Source: JAKAGE01 sp035541415
GTDB taxonomy: Bacteria > Patescibacteriota > Minisyncoccia > UBA6257 > 2-01-FULL-56-20
Assembly: GCA_035541415.1 (NCBI GenBank)
Contig: DATKNI010000020.1
Coordinates: 1-11,992 of the forward strand
DNA length: 11,992 nt
Reading direction: 5' to 3'
In this document: positions 1 to 5,670 of the stretch, in pieces
Layout: each line of letters starts with the position of its first letter
Numbering within the stretch: position 1 is the stretch's first letter
Program-made: the position numbers and the translations under genes
Notes under the pieces: generated by a model
The model's database searches: none
What the model saw: only the letters and a program-made list of their open reading frames with translations
What the model was told of the DNA's origin: nothing

Positions 1-95
1 CCCAATTGGTCCCACCATGCGTCGTCCACGATAAGCACGGCGCCCGTCAACTGATTCACGACCAGGGACTTTCCTCCCTCTATCGCAACCCTCAT
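1..95 (-). CDS. Unknown protein, N-terminal part (cut by window edge)
   Basis: Only the first 31 codons are visible, beginning MRVAIEGGKSLVVNQLTG and continuing AVLIVDDAWWDQL. The ATG at 95 is well supported by AAGGAG at 109-104, 8 nt upstream. The visible peptide is a mix of beta-like hydrophobic and polar residues with no signal peptide or membrane segment, and I do not recognise a family. The 113-nt gap to the upstream minus-strand gene (ending at 209) holds overlapping hairpins that would lie in this gene's leader. It shares a strong Shine-Dalgarno start with the unknown genes at 734 and 6734, unlike most genes here. Confidence is high for the start and nil for function. Confidence 0.7.
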   Translation of the reverse strand, partial: MRVAIEGGKSLVVNQLTGAVLIVDDAWWDQL

Positions 96-103
96 TGATC
101 AAT

Positions 104-109
104 CTCCTT
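104..109 (-). promoter_or_regulatory. Shine-Dalgarno site for the gene starting at 95
   Basis: AAGGAG read on the minus strand, 8 nt before the ATG at 95. It fixes the start of a gene that is otherwise cut off by the window edge. It also marks one of only three genes here with a clear ribosome binding site. Confidence 0.75.
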
Positions 110-135
110 ATTTGTTTTTTGAGAAGAACGTTTGC

Positions 136-189
136 CCAGGACCTTGATCGTGGCCTGGAGCAAGCGTGCCGTATCGCGCTTGCTGCAGG
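136..189 (-). other. Two overlapping hairpins in the leader upstream of the gene at 95
   Basis: Read on the minus strand, hairpin A pairs 189-177 with 166-154: twelve base pairs with one internal mismatch and a 10-nt loop. The core arms are AGCAAGCG and CGCTTGCT. The last bases of hairpin A, CCAGG at 158-154, can instead pair with CCTGG at 140-136, extended by CC/GG with one bulged base, to make hairpin B. A and B cannot form together. No U-tract follows hairpin A, so it is not an ordinary terminator for the gene ending at 209. The complementarity is visible; a regulatory role is inference. Confidence 0.4.
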
Positions 190-208
190 GAACGATCGTC
201 CGCCGGCG

Positions 209-559
209 TTAGGAATGATGATGGGAAATCTTCTCGTCAAGGAAGTGGATCACATGATGCAGCGCAAGCACGACAGCGAAGAACGCCCATGCCATGAACC
301 CGGTCACGAACCACATGAACCAAAGACCGAGGATCGCGTTGCCGCTCACGAATGAGAGCGGCACCTGCGGCGCCGTGCCAAGAACGAGGAAGAGGCTTAC
401 CCAATAACTCAGGCACAGGCCGCAGATGAGCGGCTTCCTGATGAGCCAGGGCAGCTTTGTTTGGAGGGCGTTTTCGAGCGCAGGGAAATCATGGCGGATT
501 TTATCCCAGATGGTGACAATGCCCGCGCTCCACAGCGCATAGAAAAAAATGATCTGCAT
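209..559 (-). CDS. Small integral membrane protein with CxxC motif (DUF1360-like?)
   Basis: A 116-aa protein beginning MQIIFFYALWSAG. It has about three hydrophobic segments (roughly residues 2-18, 47-62 and 74-100). A CGLC motif (Cys46, Cys49) is followed by LSYW at the start of the second segment, and the C-terminus is charged and histidine-rich, ending ISHHHS. The Cys-x-x-Cys-Leu followed by Trp at a membrane entry recalls DUF1360-type small membrane proteins, but I cannot confirm this. The start is moved to ATG 559. A longer reading from TTG at 595 is possible, but that TTG is the first base triplet of a TTGACC -35 box, with TACACT 17 nt on and the ATG 7 nt after that. The mRNA is therefore probably leaderless. 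Confidence 0.65.
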   Translation of the reverse strand: MQIIFFYALWSAGIVTIWDKIRHDFPALENALQTKLPWLIRKPLICGLCLSYWVSLFLVLGTAPQVPLSFVSGNAILGLWFMWFVTGFMAWAFFAVVLALHHVIHFLDEKISHHHS

Positions 560-566
560 CAACTGT

Positions 567-595
567 AGTGTAGCGTCCACGGGCGCCCCGGTCAA
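567..595 (-). promoter_or_regulatory. Promoter for leaderless membrane-protein gene
   Basis: TTGACC (595-590), a 17-nt spacer, TACACT (572-567), then 7 nt to the ATG at 559. The -35 box matches the sigma70 consensus at five of six positions and the -10 at four of six. Transcription would begin at or just before the ATG. Confidence 0.6.
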
Positions 596-637
596 TTTAT
601 TTGCAACTAAATTGCATTTAGAATATGACCGTGAAAT

Positions 638-661
638 GGCGGGATATCGTCCAATCCCGCC
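638..661. repeat. Perfect 8-bp inverted repeat between divergent promoters
   Basis: GGCGGGAT (638-645) and ATCCCGCC (654-661) are separated by 8 nt. No T-tract follows on either strand, so a terminator is unlikely. The dyad ends 7 nt before the -35 box at 669. It covers about -66 to -43 relative to the inferred start of the 734 gene's transcript, a usual place for an activator site. Operator function is inference. Confidence 0.4.
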
Positions 662-668
662 GAAAAGC

Positions 669-697
669 TTGACGAGACATTAATAATATGCTATCGT
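669..697 (+). promoter_or_regulatory. Promoter for the 54-aa protein gene
   Basis: TTGACG (669-674), a 17-nt spacer and TATCGT (692-697). The -35 box is strong and the -10 matches at four of six positions. The start of transcription would be near 704, giving a leader of about 30 nt that contains the Shine-Dalgarno site. Confidence 0.55.
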
Positions 698-721
698 ATG
701 CTTAGGTTTAAACTTGAAGTT

Positions 722-726
722 AGGAG
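722..726 (+). promoter_or_regulatory. Shine-Dalgarno site choosing ATG 734 over ATG 698
   Basis: AGGAG lies 7 nt before the ATG at 734. An in-frame ATG at 698 directly abuts the -10 box and would lie upstream of the expected RNA start, so 734 is the real start. Confidence 0.8.
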
Positions 727-733
727 TCCTTTT

Positions 734-898
734 ATGGAAACAAAGAAGATTATCGTTGAACGTAGGTCCGACGATTGCGTGGCCTTTCTTGAAGGTCATC
801 GCGAATCATGTGGCTTCGGAGAAAGCATTGCCTCTGCGGTAGGCAGCCTGATCTCTGCTCATCGTGATTTGTTCTCCATTGAGATCGAAATACTGTAA
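734..898 (+). CDS. Small unknown protein, 54 aa
   Basis: The protein starts METKKIIVERRSDD and ends LFSIEIEIL. A beta strand (KKIIVERR), a short turn with two cysteines (Cys14 and Cys25), a GESIASAVGSLISAH stretch likely to be helical, and a final beta strand suggest a small alpha/beta fold. The GES-x-x-x-A-hydrophobic pattern resembles HicB-type small folds, but there is no HicA-like toxin beside it and I do not assign it. The gene stands alone: promoter at 669-697, Shine-Dalgarno site at 722-726, strong terminator at 935-961. It is divergent from the membrane protein at 209-559 and convergent with the thioredoxin gene ending at 1047. The complete gene signals make it convincing despite its size. 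Confidence 0.75.
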   Translation: METKKIIVERRSDDCVAFLEGHRESCGFGESIASAVGSLISAHRDLFSIEIEIL

Positions 899-934
899 CC
901 AGATTCGAATCCCCTCAAAGAATTGTTCAACAAA

Positions 935-961
935 GGGACGCACCAAGCGTCCCCTTTTTTT
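935..961 (+). terminator. Intrinsic terminator of the 734 gene
   Basis: GGGACGC (935-941) pairs with GCGTCCC (947-953) around the 5-nt loop ACCAA, followed by seven Ts (955-961). On the minus strand the tract after the stem is only TTTGTTG, so termination of the convergent thioredoxin gene here would be weak. Confidence 0.9.
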
Positions 962-1046
962 ATTCCTTCCTCGCCGTATTGATGCCGATATGCGCCGCGA
1001 CTGCAAACGTGCCGCCGACCATAGCGGTGATTATTTCTTCTTCGGC

Positions 1047-2279
1047 TCAGCCAAAGGTAAACGTATACGCCTGGAGGCCCGGCGATGTAATAATGAGCTC
1101 GATCGCGTGCCCTCCGGCAGCCTTATCGTCCACCAGGCGATATAATCGATCGCCGGTCACCTCAATATAGCTATGTCCGTTCTTATAAAAGATATCTGAC
1201 CCTGCCACGGATTGGGCCACGGGTTTCCCGTCCCGGAGGACTTCGACGTCAATCGGCGACCCGTTTGCGGAACCGGCGACCCAATAGATGCCTTTGGCAA
1301 TATATTGATATTCAACGCTGTCCGGCGCAGACGCGCTCACGCCTTCCGGTGTTTGCGCGAACTCTGGTTCAACATCCCAAACCCCTTTGAGGTACAGCGC
1401 GTTGGCATAAAGATTTGCCGGAATGGAAAAGGTTTGCGTTCCGGGCCGGCCCTGCACGCCGTTCGCAAGATACTCATTGCGGTTCGCGCCAAAATACGTT
1501 TCCGGGCTTATGGCCCCGCCGGCAATGGTGCTCGACGCGACGGTCACCGTGGACGACGGCATTGGCGCCGTTTGCATGCCGAGGATTTGACCGCGCTCAG
1601 CCAGCAGTTCCTGGATTTTCTTTTCGGTCTCATCATAATTCCCTTCCCCGACTTGGTCGTGGACGATATATCCCGCGAGATCGATCAAATATTCGTGCGG
1701 CCAATATTGGTTGCCGTATGCATTCCATGTTCCATAATTGCTGTCGAGCACCACAGGATATTTGATGCCGTATTTTTGCGTCGCCGCTATCACGTTATTG
1801 ATATCTTTTTCAAAATCAAATTCGGGCGTATGGATGCCGACAATTTCGAGGCCGCTTGAAGCATAGCGCGAGTACCATGCGGTGAGGTACGGCAGCGTCC
1901 GGATGCAGTTGATGCAGCTATACGTCCAGAAGTCGAGCAAAATGACTTTTTTGCCAATGAGGCTGCCCAATTTGAATGACGATGAGACATTGACGAAGCC
2001 GGTTGGGTCTGCGATCTCGATGGCCGGCTCGTATCCTTCGGCTTTATCAGTGGCAGCGAGCGTTGCAAGGGATTGCCGCACGGCAGCCGGAGAATTGGAT
2101 CCTTGCACATCAATAGTGGTGGTGGTTGTCGTTGCAATTGCGGTTGTCCCATCTCCCACGTTGATTGCCTGCGGCGCCCCATTGCCGCCTGCATCGGGAT
2201 GCGCCTTGATGCTTTCGAGATACCAGATCGACCCGGCGACGAGAACGAGAATGACGACGAGCAAAATTTTCTTTTTCAT
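1047..2279 (-). CDS. Membrane-anchored thioredoxin-like protein, DipZ C-terminal type
   Basis: A 410-aa protein that should reduce disulfides outside the cytoplasmic membrane. Residues 5-20 form an N-terminal signal anchor. Residues 28-90 are a Thr/Ser/Ala-rich linker with a run of six Thr. Residues 94-228 form a TlpA/redoxin domain with the active site WTYSCINC (Cys122, Cys125, the only cysteines) and a cis-Pro region at YWPHEYLID. Residues 257-410 match the beta-rich domain at the end of DipZ, with SPETYFGANRNEYL and the usual ending YTFTFG. Family knowledge: Mycobacterium DipZ joins a CcdA membrane domain to these two domains; here CcdA is the separate gene just upstream, 6 nt away. No Shine-Dalgarno site is visible, so translation probably follows from ccdA. 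After the TGA stop the same frame stays open for 28 codons. Confidence 0.9.
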   Translation of the reverse strand: MKKKILLVVILVLVAGSIWYLESIKAHPDAGGNGAPQAINVGDGTTAIATTTTTTIDVQGSNSPAAVRQSLATLAATDKAEGYEPAIEIADPTGFVNVSSSFKLGSLIGKKVILLDFWTYSCINCIRTLPYLTAWYSRYASSGLEIVGIHTPEFDFEKDINNVIAATQKYGIKYPVVLDSNYGTWNAYGNQYWPHEYLIDLAGYIVHDQVGEGNYDETEKKIQELLAERGQILGMQTAPMPSSTVTVASSTIAGGAISPETYFGANRNEYLANGVQGRPGTQTFSIPANLYANALYLKGVWDVEPEFAQTPEGVSASAPDSVEYQYIAKGIYWVAGSANGSPIDVEVLRDGKPVAQSVAGSDIFYKNGHSYIEVTGDRLYRLVDDKAAGGHAIELIITSPGLQAYTFTFG

Positions 2280-2285
2280 AAATTT

Positions 2286-3008
2286 TTAAAGATTATGATT
2301 CATTAAAAAACTATTAACAAAGCCGAAGTTCGCGATGAGCGAAAGGCTTTGCGTGAAAACAAGGACGCCGATCACAACGAGGATTGCGCCGAAGGTTTTT
2401 GTGACGTATTCCAGTTTTTCTGCATAACGGTTGATGAGCTCCGATGCCTGGGCGGCGAGTGCGCCGACAATGAGGAACGGGATGCCAAGGCCGACCGCGT
2501 ACGCAAATAATAGATAGAAGGCCTCCCCGGGCGCCGACGCCGCAAGCCCAAGGATTCCTCCGAGCACCGGTCCGACGCATGGCGTCCATCCCACGGCGAA
2601 CGCAAACCCAAACGCAAATGACGTGAGATAGCGCGAACGGAATGAAACGCCGACGCGCATTTTATGGTCGAATTCCAAAAATGGGATCTTGAAAAATCCC
2701 ATAAGATAAAGTCCGAAGAAAATAATGAGCGCGCCGCCGATCCACGACAACCACATTTGCACGCTGCCGGCAGCATGCGCAAGTACGGTATTCAAAAGCA
2801 CGCCGAGAATGGCAAAGACGACCGAGAAACCGATCACAAAGAATAAACTGCTCAAGAATATCGCAAAGCGCGACGGCTTATTCGCCGAATTCGAAGATGT
2901 CTCCCCGGCGAGATACGCGAGAAAGCCAGGAATGATCGGCAAGACGCACGGCGACAAGAACGAGACGATGCCGGCAAGAAACGCAACGATTACAGGAATA
3001 TCGAGCAT
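2286..3008 (-). CDS. ccdA: CcdA-type thiol electron transporter
   Basis: A 240-aa polytopic membrane protein with about six hydrophobic helices. It has both CcdA hallmark sites: SPCVLPIIPG with Cys21 in the first helix, and GWTPCVGPVLGG with Cys144 in the fourth. CcdA/DsbD membrane domains take electrons from cytoplasmic thioredoxin and pass them across the membrane to an extracytoplasmic thioredoxin-fold partner. The next gene, 6 nt downstream, encodes such a partner, which makes an operon. Length is normal for a free-standing CcdA. The ATG at 3008 has no Shine-Dalgarno site but lies 7 nt after a perfect extended -10 box, so the mRNA should be leaderless. Cytochrome c maturation is the classic role, but no cytochrome gene is visible here, so general envelope disulfide reduction is more likely. 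Confidence 0.93.
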   Translation of the reverse strand: MLDIPVIVAFLAGIVSFLSPCVLPIIPGFLAYLAGETSSNSANKPSRFAIFLSSLFFVIGFSVVFAILGVLLNTVLAHAAGSVQMWLSWIGGALIIFFGLYLMGFFKIPFLEFDHKMRVGVSFRSRYLTSFAFGFAFAVGWTPCVGPVLGGILGLAASAPGEAFYLLFAYAVGLGIPFLIVGALAAQASELINRYAEKLEYVTKTFGAILVVIGVLVFTQSLSLIANFGFVNSFLMNHNL

Positions 3009-3015
3009 ACGGTTA

Positions 3016-3024
3016 ATTATAACA
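3016..3024 (-). promoter_or_regulatory. Extended -10 promoter of ccdA, leaderless
   Basis: TGTTATAAT read on the minus strand: the TG extension at 3024-3023 and a perfect TATAAT at 3021-3016. Seven nt follow before the ATG at 3008. The 17-nt-spaced -35 position (CTGTGA) is poor. The TG comes from the U-tract end of the preceding gene's terminator, so promoter and terminator overlap. Confidence 0.65.
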
Positions 3025-3055
3025 AAAACACCCGGCCCTCACAGCCGAGTGTTTT
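3024..3055 (-). terminator. Intrinsic terminator of the exported protein gene ending at 3079
   Basis: On the minus strand the arm AAAACACTCGGC (3055-3044) pairs with GCCGGGTGTTTT (3036-3025) with one G-U pair and a 7-nt loop. Five Ts run from 3028 to 3024. The stem is long, and it separates transcription of this gene from ccdA. Confidence 0.85.
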
Positions 3056-3078
3056 CATGCTTTCACCTAAGATAACGA

Positions 3079-4269
3079 TTAGTGGCCGTTTCCGTTTCCA
3101 TGGCCGCCGTTATCGCCGCCATGGCCTCCATTGAATAAGTTCTGGAGGTTGCGAAGCTGATTGAAGAGATCGTTGATGCGGGATCCCCAATCGGGCGCCG
3201 GAGGCGTGCTCGTGCCATTGCCGGTGTTGGAGGCGTTGTCGCCATTCCCGTGGTCATCGGGCCCTTTGAAGAGGCCGAAGCCATTGCCGAGGCCGCGGTC
3301 AAAGTGGAAATCCTTGCGCGGCATCTTGATGCTGTAGTCGCGGACGATCTCAGCCGTAACAACGAGCGGATTCGATGCGCTCACACGGCCTGCAACGCCC
3401 ACTTCATCGCCGACATGGAGCTGCTGGCTCGGATTCGTGGTCGACGTGGTGTTGTCGCCGCCGCGAAGCAGGAATTGCGGGAACACGTTGCCCGACCAGT
3501 TGATCGTGTACGTGATGCCCCAGACCTGCGCCTGGAACGAGTTGGCGCTCACGCTCGTCACGGTCATGCCGCGGGAGATGAACGCGCCGTTCGGACCGAT
3601 CTGAAGCGATGCCGGGTTCACGCGCGGCAACGTTGTCGTGCCGTTCGACGGCGGAACAAACGTTTCCGTCACCGTGCAGGCGTCAGCCGTGCCAGCCGTG
3701 ATCGGGCCGGCGCAGTTGCCGCTCGTGCTCATCGAATAATTTGCAACCGAAGAAGCGCTCACGCTGTACGTTGCGCCTCCGGAAACGACGACTGCCGTTC
3801 CCGTGCTTGAACCTGCAAACGAGCTGGGGCTCGCATTCGCGCCGCTCACGGAAACCGTGAACGCCGAAGGCGTCGCCGCTCCGCCCTGCGTGTTATTCAC
3901 CGAGACAACCACATTGAGCGTGCTCGTGGTTGCGGGCGGCACGTTCGAAGAAACGATTGCCGCACACGTTGACGTCGCAACGCTCGAGGAAGCGTCCGTC
4001 GCTTCAATGCCTGCCGTGTATGTCCCGTTCGTCGTGTAGGTGGAGACAAAGCTCGTACTCGTCTGTCCGCCCACCGTCGAATCGCCGGACCACAAGAGGG
4101 CGATCGGGGCGTTGCCGCCAGCCGTCGTCGCGCTCCACGTTACCTGGTTGCCGGTTACCGCTCCCGCGCAAGAGACGGTAAGCGCCGCCGATTGCGCTTG
4201 GGCGGCAAGAATGGATCCAACCGTGATTATTGCTGCAATTCCGCCAAAAAGTGCTAATTTTGTTTTCAT
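3079..4269 (-). CDS. Secreted multidomain protein: PKD-like, SpaA-like and DUF5666-like modules
   Basis: A 396-aa exported protein of unknown function. Residues 1-25 form a signal peptide (MKTK, hydrophobic core, AAQA). Residues 30-105 are PKD/Ig-like, with a SCAG start, WSGD and a Cys34/Cys102 pair. Residues 116-205 resemble prealbumin/SpaA-like surface modules, with Cys186/Cys198 in GNC...DACTVTETF. Residues 217-313 look like a DUF5666-type beta-barrel (GMTVTSVSANSFQAQVWG, HVGDEVGVAGRV). The tail is low-complexity, rich in Gly, His, Asn and Asp, ending GGHGNGNGH, and could bind metal. No sortase motif or C-terminal anchor is seen. The four cysteines fall in two within-domain pairs, so two disulfides are likely. 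It is transcribed toward ccdA but separated from it by a terminator. Domain names are from pattern recognition only. Confidence 0.8.
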   Translation of the reverse strand: MKTKLALFGGIAAIITVGSILAAQAQSAALTVSCAGAVTGNQVTWSATTAGGNAPIALLWSGDSTVGGQTSTSFVSTYTTNGTYTAGIEATDASSSVATSTCAAIVSSNVPPATTSTLNVVVSVNNTQGGAATPSAFTVSVSGANASPSSFAGSSTGTAVVVSGGATYSVSASSVANYSMSTSGNCAGPITAGTADACTVTETFVPPSNGTTTLPRVNPASLQIGPNGAFISRGMTVTSVSANSFQAQVWGITYTINWSGNVFPQFLLRGGDNTTSTTNPSQQLHVGDEVGVAGRVSASNPLVVTAEIVRDYSIKMPRKDFHFDRGLGNGFGLFKGPDDHGNGDNASNTGNGTSTPPAPDWGSRINDLFNQLRNLQNLFNGGHGGDNGGHGNGNGH

Positions 4270-4286
4270 GATTATGAGGGGGTTTA

Positions 4287-4294
4287 CTTATATA
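4287..4294 (-). promoter_or_regulatory. Possible -10 region of the secreted-protein gene
   Basis: TATATAAG on the minus strand (TATATA 4294-4289 or TATAAG 4292-4287). It lies 17 nt before the ATG at 4269, predicting a leader of about 10 nt with no Shine-Dalgarno site. No convincing -35 box is seen. Confidence 0.35.
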
Positions 4295-4385
4295 TTTATT
4301 AACAAACCGAAAGCTCGACCTTTCCGATATCTCTTAATTATACGCATCCAGATCTGAATTGTTACCCACGTTTTCCCCGATTTTT

Positions 4386-4414
4386 TTGACATATTCGATC
4401 CATCCATCTTAAAT
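4386..4414 (+). promoter_or_regulatory. Promoter of the 4421 gene, leaderless
   Basis: A perfect TTGACA (4386-4391), a 17-nt spacer, TTAAAT (4409-4414), then exactly 6 nt to the ATG at 4421. The predicted RNA start is the A of the ATG. This is the best -35 box among the leaderless starts in this window. Confidence 0.7.
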
Positions 4415-4420
4415 CAAGGG

Positions 4421-5590
4421 ATGGCGATCTGGTCGGCTTTCATGGCGGGAATCCTTGCGCTTGTTTCGAGCCTGGGAGGGCTTTTGAGCCGCCCTACGGT
4501 CATGCAGAGTGCCGCGCCCCAGGAAGCCTACATCCTCCATCTTTCGCTTGATACGCTTCCCCGAGAATCGCCCACCTCATCGGGCGCCACCACGATTCCG
4601 ATAATCGAGCCGGGCCTCCTCCCGGAAATCGTCATTTCTCATTTCAAAAAATCTCCATCTCCTCTTGCCGCAACCGCCCTGAAAGCGGCGCCACCTGCGC
4701 CATCTCCCAAGCCGCAAACGTCCTTGAGCGCCGCGTCGCTTCTTGCCGCAACGACGCTCTCGTTTCATGAGCGGCTGGACGGCCCGTTTGGCATCACATT
4801 CACGACGAACGCCGGAACGCCGTTCACGTGGGATCTTTCAACGTCAACCATCGGCGGCGGATCGATCCCGCCCTTATCGCTTGCCTATTCCTGCACCCCG
4901 GCGCCGATAGCGCCCGAGGTTTCCGACCCGAATCAAAATCCGATTTTCACCGCCCACCAATCGTATGACTGCGCGGTTTCGCTCACGCCAACGTCGGGAA
5001 CCGATCTCCGGCCGCAATCGAAACATTTTTCATTCACCGTTCCTTCCGGCAAACTCATCGTCACGCCGCCGCAATCGATGAACACCGTGTTAAAAAATAA
5101 TCGGAACGACGGCGGATTTGTTTTTACCAATAACGACACTGAACCAATCACGATCACGTCGCTCACGCTAAACGTTTCCTACGCGGACCTCACCACGGTG
5201 TATGGACCGCTCGTCATGCGCACGCTCGATCCCGAAACGGGAGCAATCACGGGAGAATACGACCTCACCTCGATACCGGCTGATCCGAGCCGCCCATACG
5301 CTTTTGCAAAAAACGGCATCGTTGCTCCCGTAAATGTGACGATTCCTCCGGGCGGGTCACGAATTATTCCGATACAACTTGTGGGCGTTGATGCGATGAG
5401 CATGGAACATACGACGCCGACGTTTTCAATATCGCTCGCCGCCGTTGCGACGAATCGCACCGATGCCGCAATAACGCTCACGAATGCCGCGCTCCAATGG
5501 AGCTGCGTGGTCACGTTCCAAGCCTACGACCCGAATGCCACGAGCGGGCCGCTCGCCACGGGACAGGCTTGCAACGCCGGCGGCAACTGA
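4421..5590 (+). CDS. Exported or membrane-anchored beta-rich protein, unknown function
   Basis: A 389-aa protein. Residues 3-22 are a hydrophobic N-terminal segment with no basic residue before it, so it may be a weak signal anchor. Residues 25-110 form a Pro/Ala/Ser-rich linker. The rest is rich in Thr, Ser and Pro and looks like two beta-sandwich regions (about 112-210 and 213-385). It has four cysteines, at 158 and 184 in the first region and 362 and 384 in the second, so one disulfide per region is likely. I do not recognise a named family. The start is supported by a promoter that ends 6 nt before the ATG. It is divergent from the secreted protein at 3079-4269 and followed by obg on the same strand, which has its own promoter. 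No clear terminator lies in 5591-5655. Confidence 0.75.
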   Translation: MAIWSAFMAGILALVSSLGGLLSRPTVMQSAAPQEAYILHLSLDTLPRESPTSSGATTIPIIEPGLLPEIVISHFKKSPSPLAATALKAAPPAPSPKPQTSLSAASLLAATTLSFHERLDGPFGITFTTNAGTPFTWDLSTSTIGGGSIPPLSLAYSCTPAPIAPEVSDPNQNPIFTAHQSYDCAVSLTPTSGTDLRPQSKHFSFTVPSGKLIVTPPQSMNTVLKNNRNDGGFVFTNNDTEPITITSLTLNVSYADLTTVYGPLVMRTLDPETGAITGEYDLTSIPADPSRPYAFAKNGIVAPVNVTIPPGGSRIIPIQLVGVDAMSMEHTTPTFSISLAAVATNRTDAAITLTNAALQWSCVVTFQAYDPNATSGPLATGQACNAGGN

Positions 5591-5655
5591 GCCAATTACT
5601 CCGGCAGAACTGATATCGCGACCTTGAACATTCCCGCGCTCGCCGTTATGATGCG

Positions 5656-5664
5656 TGGTACCAT
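5656..5664 (+). promoter_or_regulatory. Extended -10 promoter of obg, leaderless
   Basis: TGGTACCAT: TG at 5656-5657 and TACCAT at 5659-5664, matching TATAAT at four of six positions. Six nt follow to the ATG at 5671. No good -35 box is seen at normal spacing. The call leans on the same geometry at other genes in this window. Confidence 0.45.
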
Positions 5665-5670
5665 AAAGCC

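Noticed and set aside
698..733. Upstream in-frame ATG at 698 as the start of the 54-aa gene
   Set aside because: It directly abuts the inferred -10 box and would precede the RNA start, whereas the ATG at 734 has AGGAG at 7 nt.
734..898. HicB-like antitoxin of a toxin-antitoxin pair
   Set aside because: The resemblance is limited to a short GES-x-x-x-A pattern, and no HicA-like gene lies on either side. The gene is followed at once by a terminator.
899..930. GATTCGAATCCCC resembles the T-arm of a tRNA and could mark a tRNA end or attachment site
   Set aside because: The flanking bases (CCAGA and CCCCT) cannot form the T-stem, and the upstream bases are the coding end of the 734 gene. It is only a 10-bp palindrome.
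935..961. Bidirectional terminator serving the convergent thioredoxin gene
   Set aside because: On the minus strand the stem is followed only by TTTGTTG, too weak to claim.
1047..1049. TGA read as glycine, as in some Patescibacteria lineages, because the frame continues after the thioredoxin stop
   Set aside because: TGA works as a normal stop elsewhere here, notably in the ATGA overlap of nitroreductase and kinase, and the thioredoxin-like domain ends exactly at the family's usual FG terminus.
1212..1859. Plus-strand open frame of 215 codons
   Set aside because: It is antisense to the thioredoxin-like gene, which has a clear active site and anchor. The antisense peptide has no recognisable features.
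3250..3810. Plus-strand open frame of 186 codons
   Set aside because: It is antisense to the secreted multidomain protein, has Arg/Ala-rich composition, and has no domain or start signal.
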